DNA from: Roseibacillus sp.
GTDB taxonomy: Bacteria > Verrucomicrobiota > Verrucomicrobiia > Verrucomicrobiales > Akkermansiaceae
NCBI GenBank assembly: GCA_002709915.1
Contig: PARF01000081.1
Location: 1-36,633, forward strand
Direction: 5' to 3'
Length of the DNA: 36,633 bases
In this document: positions 9,201 through 17,847 of the stretch, one piece after another
Numbering within the stretch: position 1 is the first letter of the stretch
Layout of the letters: each line of letters begins with the position of its first letter
Translations under genes and position numbers: made by a program
Notes under the pieces: generated by a model
What the model was told of the DNA's origin: nothing
Database searches by the model: none
What the model saw: the letters and a program-made list of their open reading frames with translations, nothing else

Positions 9201-9299
9201 ATCCAGACAGGCTGAATGCCATCTCGTGACTTGGCGAGTAAATCAATCCTTCACCCGTCACTAACGCCCTGCCATTCTCGGCCACCGGAGAAACAAGCA

Positions 9300-10523
9300 A
9301 TGGAGGTCCATCAAGTTCACCAAAAACTCATTTCGAACCCGCTAACCGATCTGGAGTCGCGGGTTTACCGGGAAATGGATTCTCTCGGATTACCTCCTCC
9401 AGGGGGTGAAGTAGCCATCACGGCAGGAAGTCGTGGCATCGACAATATTGTTGCCATTACCCGGGCTGCCGGAAATTGGCTCCGCAAAAACGGCGCCATC
9501 CCGTTTCTCGCGCCATGCATGGGCTCACACAACGGGGCCACCTCAGAAGGGCAGCTTGCCATGGTCCGCTCTCTCGGACTGACTGAGGAAGCCACTGGAA
9601 TGGAGATCAGATCGAGCATGGAGGTTGTCCAGATCGGGGAAGTGGAAACAGGAAAGGTTTGGATGGATCGACATTGCTTCGAGGCATCCGGTGTTCTTGT
9701 TCTCAATCGTATCAAACTCCACACATGTTTTTCAGGACCAGTTCAAAGTGGACTCACCAAGATGATGGTCGTGGGTATGGGAAAGATAAAATCCGCAGAA
9801 ACTTTTCACTCCGCACCAACTCCCACAATGAAGGACATGCTGCTTGAAATGGGGGAATGTGTGATCAATTCTGGCAAGATCTATGGAGGTCTAGCCCTAT
9901 TGGAGGACGGTTTCGACAGGACCGCAGAGGTGCACGCAGTGCGCCCGGAGGACATTCTGAATCGTGAGCCTGCCCTCCTCGAAAGGCATCGCTCTTATTT
10001 TCCCTCCCTGCCCGTTGATGAACTCAACGTTCTGATCGTAAGTGAAATTGGAAAAACTTTCAGCGGAACTGGAATGGACACCAACGTTATCGGATATCGA
10101 GGAGTCAATGGTTACGAGGATCTTATTCGCCCACGAATTCAGGCAATTGGTGCTCTCGCCCTTTCCCCGGCAAGCCAGGGTAATGCCATCGGGGTGGGTC
10201 TGGCAGACTTTATCACCCGCCGCTTGCGAGACTCCATTGATGAGCAAAAGACCTTTACCAACGTCTTCACGACCGGAGATATGCGCCGAATGGCGATTCC
10301 ATGCACCTTGAAGGATGAACAGGAGGTTGTCCGGCGTATGAGTGAGCGCTATGGGGAACAGAGATGGATGTTCATTCCCAACACTCTGCATCTGGAGACC
10401 CTGTTCGTCAGCTCAGACCTCGCCAGAGAGCTCGCTGACAACGAAAACTGTGAGGTCAGACCCGACACCATCACCCTCGACTTCGACTCAGAGGGCCGCC
10501 ATCGATTGAAGTTCCATCACTAG
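9300..10523 (+). CDS. LarA-like (DUF2088) protein
   Basis: 407 residues from ATG 9300. The frame stays open to an ATG at 9216, but that start lies 15 bases from the divergent sulfatase start and adds unconserved sequence. ATG 9300 has GGAG nine bases upstream, one of the few clear ribosome binding sites here. The N-terminus resembles the nickel-pincer lactate racemase fold: 'AITAGSRGIDNI' (39-50), 'APCMGSHNGATSEGQ' (71-85) and later 'VLNRIKLHTCFSGPVQSGLTKMM' with adjacent 'VVGMGKIKSAETFH'. Relatives of this standalone type are annotated as lactate racemase domain proteins, and their substrates are generally unknown. There is no signal peptide, so it is probably cytoplasmic. The larB, larC and larE cofactor genes are not in the window. 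It could epimerise or racemise a hydroxy acid or sugar acid, but that is inference. Confidence 0.85.
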   Translation: MEVHQVHQKLISNPLTDLESRVYREMDSLGLPPPGGEVAITAGSRGIDNIVAITRAAGNWLRKNGAIPFLAPCMGSHNGATSEGQLAMVRSLGLTEEATGMEIRSSMEVVQIGEVETGKVWMDRHCFEASGVLVLNRIKLHTCFSGPVQSGLTKMMVVGMGKIKSAETFHSAPTPTMKDMLLEMGECVINSGKIYGGLALLEDGFDRTAEVHAVRPEDILNREPALLERHRSYFPSLPVDELNVLIVSEIGKTFSGTGMDTNVIGYRGVNGYEDLIRPRIQAIGALALSPASQGNAIGVGLADFITRRLRDSIDEQKTFTNVFTTGDMRRMAIPCTLKDEQEVVRRMSERYGEQRWMFIPNTLHLETLFVSSDLARELADNENCEVRPDTITLDFDSEGRHRLKFHH

Positions 10524-10530
10524 CACGCTT

Positions 10531-10545
10531 CAGGGCCATGCCCTG
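10531..10545. terminator. Short hairpin between convergent genes
   Basis: CAGGGC-CAT-GCCCTG forms a perfect 6-bp stem with a 3-base loop, located between the LarA-like stop (10523) and the helicase stop (10568). It could end or pause transcription from both sides. No T-tract follows, so it is not a canonical intrinsic terminator. Confidence 0.35.
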
Positions 10546-10567
10546 CTACTGCTTCAATCTGGAGGAA

Positions 10568-11857
10568 TCAGCGTTTCACTGACGACTTCGAGCGACCTTG
10601 TCGGCGACGGCGATTTCTTCCCTGTGGCCGACGATTCCCACGTCCGGACTTCTTCTTTGTTCCACGATTTCCTCCTCCCGTGAGTTTCCTTGCATGACGA
10701 ACGGCAAGACCCGCATGGTGCCATTCATGATCAGCAGAGACTGGAATGGTTTGCTGGATCAATTTTTCAATCGCCCGGAGAAACTCCAATTCCTCGTCAG
10801 AGCAGAATGAAACAGCAGAACCCTTTTCTCCTGCCCGACCAGTCCGTCCAATGCGGTGTATGTAGGCCTCCGGTTCGTTAGGTAAATCAAAATTTACAAC
10901 GAGGGTGACATCCTTTACATCTACACCCCGCGCAGCGACGTCGGTCGCTACCAGAACCGGAAGAGCACCATCGCGAAACCTTTTCAGGGTGCGGTCTCGC
11001 TGAGCTTGGGAGCGGTTTCCATGGATCGCCTCAGCCTTAACACCCCTTTGATTCAAGAAACGAGCCAACTTGTCGGACCCATACTTGGTCCGAGCAAAGA
11101 CGATCGAAAGCTCTTCCTCACCCTGCTGCTTCAAACGATGCACGAGAAGAGAACGCTTATTCGATCTTTCAAGGAAGCACAGTTCCTGGCGAACATCCTC
11201 AGCCGTGGTTTTTTCAGGCTCAATCGAGATGGTTACCGGGTCACGCAAGATGGTCTGAGCGAGGCTCGTTATTTGCTTGGACATTGTCGCCGAAAAGAAC
11301 AGTGACTGTCGTTCCCGGGGGAGCATGTCCACAATTCTGGTGACATCCTTCTGAAAGCCCATATCCAGCATTCGATCAACCTCATCGAGCACAAAAAATT
11401 CAACTTCAGAGAGATCGATATGCCCCTGCTCCACAAGGTCCAGTAAGCGTCCCGGGCAGGCTACCAGAATATCGACCCCTCGTCTCATGGCACTGACTTG
11501 AGGTCCCTGCCCCACTCCTCCGTAGACAAGGGCATGGTAGATATCCATGTATTTGCCGTAAGTACGCAGGCTCTCACCTACCTGATTTGCAAGCTCCCGG
11601 GTCGGAGTCAGCACAAGAGCCCTTGCAGTTCGCGGCTGGATATTCTGTGGGTCGTCATAGAGGACATCCAGAATTGGGAGCGAAAACGCAGCGGTCTTTC
11701 CCGTGCCTGTCTGAGCACAGCCCAGAAGATCTCGCCCCTCAAGAAGAGGAGGCAGTGCTTGGGCCTGAATCGGCGTGAGCGAGCTATAATTACGCTCACT
11801 GAGAGCACGTTGAATCGGCGCTGGAAATTGCAGCGCCTCGAACGAAGTTGGGTTCAT
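10568..11857 (-). CDS. DEAD-box ATP-dependent RNA helicase, RhlE-like
   Basis: 429 residues of cytoplasmic RNA helicase, a family that unwinds structured RNA in ribosome assembly, mRNA decay or cold adaptation. Visible motifs in order: Q-motif region 'LTPIQAQALPPLL' (27-39), Walker A 'AQTGTGKT' (48-55), 'PTRELA' (85-90), motif II 'DEVD' (158-161, in place of DEAD), 'SAT' (189-191), 'ARGVDVKDV' (309-317) and 'HRIGRTGR' (334-341). The last 40 residues are a Lys/Arg/Gly-rich tail, typical of RNA-binding extensions in RhlE-type proteins. The start is firm because 'MNPTSFEALQF' aligns with the usual family start. Convergent with the LarA-like gene and divergent from the hydrolase gene. DEVD retains the catalytic acidic pair, so activity is expected. 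Assignment to RhlE rather than another DEAD-box subfamily is less certain. Confidence 0.95.
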   Translation of the reverse strand: MNPTSFEALQFPAPIQRALSERNYSSLTPIQAQALPPLLEGRDLLGCAQTGTGKTAAFSLPILDVLYDDPQNIQPRTARALVLTPTRELANQVGESLRTYGKYMDIYHALVYGGVGQGPQVSAMRRGVDILVACPGRLLDLVEQGHIDLSEVEFFVLDEVDRMLDMGFQKDVTRIVDMLPRERQSLFFSATMSKQITSLAQTILRDPVTISIEPEKTTAEDVRQELCFLERSNKRSLLVHRLKQQGEEELSIVFARTKYGSDKLARFLNQRGVKAEAIHGNRSQAQRDRTLKRFRDGALPVLVATDVAARGVDVKDVTLVVNFDLPNEPEAYIHRIGRTGRAGEKGSAVSFCSDEELEFLRAIEKLIQQTIPVSADHEWHHAGLAVRHARKLTGGGNRGTKKKSGRGNRRPQGRNRRRRQGRSKSSVKR

Positions 11858-12114
11858 TATATTCTAATTCCAATCTCTGGGACAGGGATAGCTGGCAAAG
11901 CCGAACTACAAGCAACATCGGGTTGGTTAATGTCCCACTCACGCAGGCCGGACGTAGGAAGCCTTTTTAATGACCTTTATTTCGATTCAAGGAACAGGAA
12001 ATCCAGAAAGCGCAGCCTACTGCACCCCGTTTTATAAGCAAGACCATTGTTCTTTTGGAACTGACAACCGCCTTATTAAAGGATCGTATCCGGATCTACT
12101 TAATCTGATAAACG

Positions 12115-12861
12115 ATGCGAAACAACCCTCTCCTGAAATGTGCACTAGCACTCCTCGCATGCAGCAACCTTAACGCCGAACAGCCATTGCCCGGCAAAGT
12201 CAGCGAACAGTCATTCAAGGTCTCTGCAGAACAAACAATTTCATACCTCTTCTGCCTCCCAAAAGAATTTGACCCTTCCTCCAAAAAAAAATGGCCTGTC
12301 ATGCTCTTTCTTCACGGACGGGGTGAAAGCCGGGGCCCCCTGAGCATTGTTGCCAAGTGGGGACCTCCTCGGATGGCGCAGCGCGGCGACAACCTTCCCT
12401 ATATCCTCATTGCTCCCCAATGCCCTGCCAAGAGCAGGTGGACCGATGACGATCAGCAAGCAGGCGTCCTCAAGCTCTTGGATCATATTGCCAGCACGTT
12501 CCCGGTCGACACCAGCCGGATCTACCTGACCGGTCTCAGCATGGGAGGATATGGAACGTGGAAAATGGCGGCGGAAAATCCAGATCGCTTTGCTGCGGTT
12601 TCACCTATCTGTGGGCGCGGCAACCTGGCAGATGCTGCCAAACTAATCGACGTACCAATCTGGGTGTTTCATGGCACCGAAGACACAGCTGTCCTTTATC
12701 GTCACTCTGATGAGATGGTCAAAGCCATCCGCAAGGCTGGAGGAAAAAAGGTGCGATTCACGACCCTTCAACATGTCGGGCATAACAGCTGGTCTGCCGC
12801 CTACGCAACGCCGGAGCTTTATCAGTGGTTCAACAAGCACAAGACCGGGAGCAAGAAGTAA
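12115..12861 (+). CDS. Exported alpha/beta hydrolase (esterase/PHB-depolymerase-like)
   Basis: 248 residues. Signal peptide about 1-21 ('CALALLACSNLNA'; Cys9 and Cys16 do not form a convincing lipobox). Alpha/beta-hydrolase features are 'WPVMLFLHGRGESRG' (oxyanion region, about 60-74), nucleophile elbow 'GLSMGGYGTW' with Ser142, the acid in 'VFHGTEDTAV' (Asp190) and the base in 'HVGHNSW' (probably His223). The order and spacing match secreted esterases of the PHB-depolymerase/feruloyl-esterase-like group, which release acyl groups from polymers. It stands 92 bases ahead of the second PSCyt2/PSD1-DUF1501 pair on the same strand and may share its transcript, which would fit deacylation of a decorated polysaccharide. 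The substrate is not determinable from sequence. The upstream 257-base gap separates it from the divergent helicase. Confidence 0.9.
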   Translation: MRNNPLLKCALALLACSNLNAEQPLPGKVSEQSFKVSAEQTISYLFCLPKEFDPSSKKKWPVMLFLHGRGESRGPLSIVAKWGPPRMAQRGDNLPYILIAPQCPAKSRWTDDDQQAGVLKLLDHIASTFPVDTSRIYLTGLSMGGYGTWKMAAENPDRFAAVSPICGRGNLADAAKLIDVPIWVFHGTEDTAVLYRHSDEMVKAIRKAGGKKVRFTTLQHVGHNSWSAAYATPELYQWFNKHKTGSKK

Positions 12862-12953
12862 TACGAGTATTTCTCAAAGTTGATTTCATTGGGTCACCCG
12901 ATTCAATGCAGGTTTTCCCTTCCACAGCCGGCGCTCCACGGTAGCATCTCGTC

Positions 12954-15900
12954 ATGTCTTCTCTCCGGACGCGCTTCGTACTGAATACCGCATCCGCCTG
13001 CCTGATCCTATCGGCAATTCCTGCTGCTGGTGACTTCAATCGGGACATCCAACCCCTCCTGGCTGAGCACTGCTACGCCTGCCATGGCCCTGATTCCAAG
13101 ACCAGAAAAAGCGGGCTACGATTCGATATTCGGGAAGCAGCAACAGGCGAATTGAAATCCGGATCACGCGCGATAGTTCCAGGGAACCTTGAGGAGAGTG
13201 AGATGATTCATCGGATCTTTTCTGAAGATCCCGATGAAATGATGCCGCCACCCGAGTTCAGAAAAAGCCTCACTAAAGAAGACAGGGCGAAGCTCAGACG
13301 CTGGGTCCAAGATGGGGCAGAGTACGAACTACACTGGTCTTTTCGAGCGATAGAAAAACCCAAGGTGCCAGCTGTGAATAAAGAGGATTGGGCGCGCAAT
13401 CCCATAGACCATTTTATCCTCTCACAGCTTGAACGCTACAAAATGGAACCCTCTCCCGAGGCCAGCCCCGAAACTCTCATAAGACGCATCTCTCTCGACC
13501 TTCGCGGTCTGCCACCAGACCTCAATGAACTGCGACGGTTTGCGCCCTTTCTCGAAGTTCCCTTGGCGGAAAGAGCAAACACAAACACCTCCTTCTCTCC
13601 GAAACAGTATTCCGATCTCGTCGATACGATGATCAACTCTGCCCATTACGGAGAGCGCATGGCTCAGGACTGGCTTGATCTCGCCCGCTACGGAGATACC
13701 AACGGCTATCACAACGACTCCGTGCGCGCCATGTGGCTCTACAGGGATTACGTCATAGACTCCTTCAACAGCAATAAACCCTATGACCGTTTTATCGTGG
13801 AAAACATGGCGGGCGATCTGCTCCCGGATGCCAGCGATACGACTCGAGTTGCATCCGGCTTCAACCGTTGCGTTACGTTCAATGAGGAGGGAGGGGCCGA
13901 CCCGGATGAATTTTATGTTACCTATGCTGTCGACCGCGCTAATACGACAGGACAGGTATTTCTTGGCCTCACTGTTGGATGCGCACAATGCCACGACCAT
14001 AAATATGATCCCATTTCTCAGAAGGAATACTATCAGCTCTATGCGTTCTTCAATAGCGTAGAGGGAGAAATCGGAGCCGGAGGGCGAAGCGGATACCACA
14101 ACAAACCTCTGCCCCCGCTTCTCAAGGTTCGCACGGGTCCTCACCAGCAGAAGCGTAATGACATTCAATCGCTTCTCGAATCCAGAACTGCGCAACTAAA
14201 GGCCGCTCGAGAACGACCAGAGTTCACCAATCCCTCGGGTGAGCTTGCCCCAGCTCTCAGCGAATGGGTCACATCCCTCACCTTGCCCGAGACTGAGGTT
14301 TTACCCGTTAAAAATGGTTTGCAGCTTCACCTTGATGCGGGCTCCTTCGACGCACCGGGCGGATTAGTGAGGGAATGGCCGGACCTTTCTGGAAACAACC
14401 GTAACGCCGTGGCTACTGGTGAACCCAAGCAGTTCGGCAGGGCTTTGAATGGATATCCCGCCATCCGCCTTGATGGAAAGAAGGACTTTCTTCGTACGCA
14501 ATCAGGAGCCGAGCATCTTGGCGGTGACTTTACTATGGTAGTCGTCCTTCAATTTAACGACCTCGCCCGGCACCAGATGGCTCTCATGTGGGGCGACGAG
14601 TCTCAGGGAAAACGCCGCGCATTCTGGAAAACCGAGGGCCAAACGCAGCATGACAAGAACAAGTTGAGCTTCAATGGCTATGGAGCTGACATGATCGGTA
14701 ATGCGGATCTTAAACGGGCCGTTCCGGTAGTGGCTATTATTACGCAGCAGGGCGCCAACAATGACACTCGTTTCCGTCTCAATGGAAAAGACGGCGGAGG
14801 CGGAGGAGTGAGTCTTTCCAATTTTCAGAACAAGGCCATCACCATTGGAGCTAATAACGCCGGCGCAGAGAAGACTGCCGCAGACTTCGCCGAAGTCCTC
14901 GTCTATGACCGCGCTCTCGATACCAACGAACAGGCTGCATTAGGATTCTATCTGGGCACCAAATACAAGATTGACGGAGAATGGAATCCGGCTCCCGACG
15001 ATATCATGGCCCTCGCTGCCAAGCCCGGGAGAGAGCGTTCCGAGAGCGAGCAAAAAAAGCTCTTCAGCTACTTCGTTAACTATGTGCACCCGGAGTCACG
15101 TGACCTCTTCCGCAAACTGGAGTCCGGGGTAGCGAGCAGTAGACAAGAACTCGAGCAGGTCGACAAATCACTCCCCACCACCATGGTAATGGTCGAAATG
15201 AAAACCCGCAAACCTGCTCACGTCCTGATGCGCGGCGACTTCCGTCAACCGGGTGAGGAAGTTGAACCGGACGTACCAGCCATCTTTCCCCGCCTGCCCA
15301 ACAACCAACCCCGCAACCGGCTGGGCCTGGCCTACTGGCTTACAGACCCCAGCCATCCCCTCGTCTCAAGGGTAATCGTTAATCGCCTTTGGAAGCAGCT
15401 TTTTGGTAATGGACTCGTCAAAACTCTCGGGGACTTCGGCACTCAAGGAGAGCGCCCCAGTCACCCTGAGCTCCTCGACTGGCTAGCCGCTGATTTCGTC
15501 GAGCACGGGTGGAACATCAAGAGGCTCCAGAAACTCATAATAAGCTCTTCGACCTACAGACAGTCGTCGACTAACAGGAAGCGATACGAGAATCAGGATC
15601 CCGATAATCGTTTCCTCTGTCGCGCTCCCCGGTTCCGACTTTCTGCCGAGGAAATCCGGGACTCTGCCTTATCAATCAGCGGTCTCCTAAATCCAAGCAT
15701 TGGCGGCCCCTCCGTCTTTCCTTACCAACCTGCAAACTACCTCAGCAGCATTGGAAAAGGGTGGAAAGAGAGCGAAGGCGAATCTCTCTATCGGCGAGGA
15801 CTCTACACCTTCTGGCGGCGGACCATGCTCTATCCCAGCTTCCAGATATTCGATGCGCCCAGCCGCGAGTTTTGCTCCGTCAACCGGCCCCGTACTAATA

Positions 15901-16247
15901 CACCGCTCCAGGCACTCGTCACCCTCAACGACCCGGCATTTGTGGAAGCTGCTCGGGTATTCGCCCAACGGGTTTTATCGTGGAAGGAGGAAAGCGACTA
16001 CCAGCGCCTCCGTCTTGCCTTCATGATGGCAACTTCCCGGGCGCCGAATGACAGAGAAATACATATCCTCACCGATACCCTGTCCGAGCAGAGAGAGGAG
16101 TTTAAGACTCATCCCGAGCGCGCCAGCGAGTTCATCAAAAACGGAAAATCCGTTCCAGCCCCTGATTACAACCCTATCGAACTGGCCGCATGGACTTCTC
16201 TTGGAAGTATCCTTCTGAACCTTGATGAAACCATCTCCCGTGAATAG
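12954..16247 (+). CDS. Exported PSCyt1-PSCyt2-LamG-PSD1 protein, pair 2
   Basis: 1097 residues. Signal peptide to about 'IPAAG' (residue 25). PSCyt1 has the canonical haem motif 'CYACHGPDSK' (C40, C43, H44). PSCyt2/DUF1549 runs from about 146 ('NPIDHFILSQLERY') and ends near a second motif 'CAQCHDHKYDP' (C343, C346, H347). A concanavalin/LamG-like jelly-roll is inserted at about 453-673, beginning 'LQLHLDAGSFDAPGG' and containing 'WPDLSGNNRNAVATG' and 'AEVLVYDRALDTNEQAAL'. PSD1/DUF1553 follows (about 778-1097) with '[18 protein letters not shown]' and 'FCSVNRPRTNTPLQALVTLNDP'. Function is unknown; haem binding and carbohydrate binding are inferred from the motifs. The stop is three bases from the DUF1501 start, so the two proteins are translated from one message. 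Compared with the 2461 gene it has a normal CXXCH and a LamG module instead of Big_2. Confidence 0.94.
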   Translation: MSSLRTRFVLNTASACLILSAIPAAGDFNRDIQPLLAEHCYACHGPDSKTRKSGLRFDIREAATGELKSGSRAIVPGNLEESEMIHRIFSEDPDEMMPPPEFRKSLTKEDRAKLRRWVQDGAEYELHWSFRAIEKPKVPAVNKEDWARNPIDHFILSQLERYKMEPSPEASPETLIRRISLDLRGLPPDLNELRRFAPFLEVPLAERANTNTSFSPKQYSDLVDTMINSAHYGERMAQDWLDLARYGDTNGYHNDSVRAMWLYRDYVIDSFNSNKPYDRFIVENMAGDLLPDASDTTRVASGFNRCVTFNEEGGADPDEFYVTYAVDRANTTGQVFLGLTVGCAQCHDHKYDPISQKEYYQLYAFFNSVEGEIGAGGRSGYHNKPLPPLLKVRTGPHQQKRNDIQSLLESRTAQLKAARERPEFTNPSGELAPALSEWVTSLTLPETEVLPVKNGLQLHLDAGSFDAPGGLVREWPDLSGNNRNAVATGEPKQFGRALNGYPAIRLDGKKDFLRTQSGAEHLGGDFTMVVVLQFNDLARHQMALMWGDESQGKRRAFWKTEGQTQHDKNKLSFNGYGADMIGNADLKRAVPVVAIITQQGANNDTRFRLNGKDGGGGGVSLSNFQNKAITIGANNAGAEKTAADFAEVLVYDRALDTNEQAALGFYLGTKYKIDGEWNPAPDDIMALAAKPGRERSESEQKKLFSYFVNYVHPESRDLFRKLESGVASSRQELEQVDKSLPTTMVMVEMKTRKPAHVLMRGDFRQPGEEVEPDVPAIFPRLPNNQPRNRLGLAYWLTDPSHPLVSRVIVNRLWKQLFGNGLVKTLGDFGTQGERPSHPELLDWLAADFVEHGWNIKRLQKLIISSSTYRQSSTNRKRYENQDPDNRFLCRAPRFRLSAEEIRDSALSISGLLNPSIGGPSVFPYQPANYLSSIGKGWKESEGESLYRRGLYTFWRRTMLYPSFQIFDAPSREFCSVNRPRTNTPLQALVTLNDPAFVEAARVFAQRVLSWKEESDYQRLRLAFMMATSRAPNDREIHILTDTLSEQREEFKTHPERASEFIKNGKSVPAPDYNPIELAAWTSLGSILLNLDETISRE

Positions 16248-16250
16248 ATC

Positions 16251-17660
16251 ATGAGCGAATATCAGAACTATCTCACGCGACGAACGTTCCTTGGCCGCAC
16301 CTCATGCGGACTCGGCGCTGCTGCTCTCTCTGATCTTTTTACCTCCTCTCCGTCAGTTTTGGCTGCAGAAGGCGCGGGCAGGACCAGCCCTCAGGCGAAA
16401 GCCAAGCGGGTGATCTATCTACATATGTCAGGAGGCCCCTCTCAACTGGAAACCTTCGATCCGAAACCCGGACTCTCCCGCTGGGATGGAAAGCCCCTTC
16501 CCCCCGAGATTATCGGCAACCAGCGACTGACAACCATGACCAGCGGACAGGGATCTCTCAACGTGATGGCCTCAAAGCATGAGTTTGCCAAGTGTGGGCA
16601 GGTGGGAATGAATATGAACACTCTTTTCAAGCACCTGCCCGAGATCGCGGATGATATCTGCATGATCAGAGGTGCCACTACCGATCCGATAAACCACGAT
16701 CCGGCTGTCACCTTCCTGCAGACCGGGAGCCCCTTGTCAGGGCGGCCCAGCATGGGCTCCTGGCTCAGTTACGGATTGGGCAGCACCAACGAAAACCTGC
16801 CCGCGTTTATCGTCCTTCTCTCGGGTGGAGGACAACCCGTGCCATCCCGTTACTGGCATAATGGATTCCTTCCCAGCAGGCATCAGGGCGTTAAATTCCA
16901 GTCTTCAGGAGATCCTGTCCTCTTCCTTTCCAATCCGAAAGGGATGTCAGATCTGAACCGTAAGAAAACGATCGATCGAATCAATGCTTTCAACCAGCTC
17001 AAGCACGAGCAGTCTGGCGACTCCGAAATAGAAGCCCGCATTGATGCCTTCCAGCTTGCCTACCGCATGCAAAGCTCAGTGCCAGGACTGATGGACCTCT
17101 CGCAGGAACCAAAGGATGTTCTTGAAAGCTACGGAGTGCAACCAGGCAAGGCTTCCTTTGCCTCCAACTGCCTTCTGGCTCGCCGCCTCGCCGAGGCAGG
17201 CGTTCGCTTTATTCAGCTCTATGACCGAGGATGGGATCATCACGATGGAATAACCAACGCCATCAGGGGAAAGATCGCCTCGGTAGATCGGCCTACCACA
17301 GCTCTGCTGAAAGATCTTAAGGAACGCGGCATGCTCGAAGAAACCCTTGTCATCTGGGGTGGAGAATTCGGCCGGACCACCTACGCCCAAACTCGCAACA
17401 GAAACTTTGGCAGAGATCATCACCCAGCCTGTTTCTCGATGTGGATGGCGGGCGGAGGAATTCGCCCGGGAATGATCCATGGCCAGACCGATGATTTCAG
17501 TTACAACGTAACCGAAAACGCAGTTCACGTTCACGATCTCCAAGCAACAATTCTACATCTGCTCGGCATCGATCACGAAGATCTAACCTTCCGATTCAAG
17601 GGCCGTGACTTCCGCCTCACGGACGTTCACGGCAAGATCGTAAAGGAAATCATGTCCTAA
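16251..17660 (+). CDS. DUF1501 protein with Tat signal, pair 2
   Basis: 469 residues. The N-terminus 'YLTRRTFLGRTSCGLGAAAL' is a clear twin-arginine signal (RRTFLGR), so the protein is exported folded, consistent with a bound metal or cofactor. Family blocks: 'VIYLHMSGGPSQLETFDPKP', 'GATTDPINHDPAVTFLQTG', 'DRGWDHHDG', 'MLEETLVIWGGEFGRTTYAQ' and 'GRDHHPACFSMWMAGGGI'. The His/Asp-rich blocks resemble metal ligands of the alkaline phosphatase/sulfatase superfamily, to which DUF1501 is related; no formylglycine motif is present. The start ATG is three bases after the PSD1 stop, with no ribosome binding site, which suggests translational coupling. It closes the probable 12115-17660 transcription unit. 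Activity is unestablished for the family. Confidence 0.95.
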   Translation: MSEYQNYLTRRTFLGRTSCGLGAAALSDLFTSSPSVLAAEGAGRTSPQAKAKRVIYLHMSGGPSQLETFDPKPGLSRWDGKPLPPEIIGNQRLTTMTSGQGSLNVMASKHEFAKCGQVGMNMNTLFKHLPEIADDICMIRGATTDPINHDPAVTFLQTGSPLSGRPSMGSWLSYGLGSTNENLPAFIVLLSGGGQPVPSRYWHNGFLPSRHQGVKFQSSGDPVLFLSNPKGMSDLNRKKTIDRINAFNQLKHEQSGDSEIEARIDAFQLAYRMQSSVPGLMDLSQEPKDVLESYGVQPGKASFASNCLLARRLAEAGVRFIQLYDRGWDHHDGITNAIRGKIASVDRPTTALLKDLKERGMLEETLVIWGGEFGRTTYAQTRNRNFGRDHHPACFSMWMAGGGIRPGMIHGQTDDFSYNVTENAVHVHDLQATILHLLGIDHEDLTFRFKGRDFRLTDVHGKIVKEIMS

Positions 17661-17786
17661 TCAGCACTGGATTGATCAAGCTCAGTCTTTGCGTATCGCA
17701 GAGAGCACTGGCATATGGATTCATTATCGCTGGGATCTGACTTGGTCATAGTCAACCCATACCCGCTTGTGGTAGGTCATTTTACT

Positions 17787-17814
17787 TTGCCAAGCAGACT
17801 GGACGTCTTTAAAT
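17787..17814 (+). promoter_or_regulatory. Candidate sigma-70-type promoter for the lectin-like gene
   Basis: TTGCCA (17787-17792) and TTAAAT (17809-17814) are separated by 16 bases and match the -35 and -10 consensus at 5/6 and 4/6. The start codon at 17848 would have a leader of about 25 bases. It is seen by eye only. Confidence 0.35.
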
Positions 17815-17847
17815 CTCGCCGATACCCCCCCTCTCTGGACTCACCGC

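Noticed and set aside
7938..9215. A 425-codon open frame on the plus strand
   Set aside because: It lies wholly opposite a full-length sulfatase with all family motifs; the translation shows no domain or signal and is a codon-composition shadow.
9216..9299. Longer N-terminus for the LarA-like protein
   Set aside because: ATG 9216 is 15 bases from the divergent sulfatase start, the extra residues are unlike the family, and ATG 9300 has GGAG at good spacing.
11856..11861. Perfect TATAAT on the minus strand at the helicase start
   Set aside because: It overlaps the ATG, so a transcript from it would begin inside the coding sequence; there is no later start that fits the family.
13422..14195. 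A 257-codon minus-strand open frame
   Set aside because: It is antisense to the conserved PSCyt2 region including CAQCHDHKYDP.
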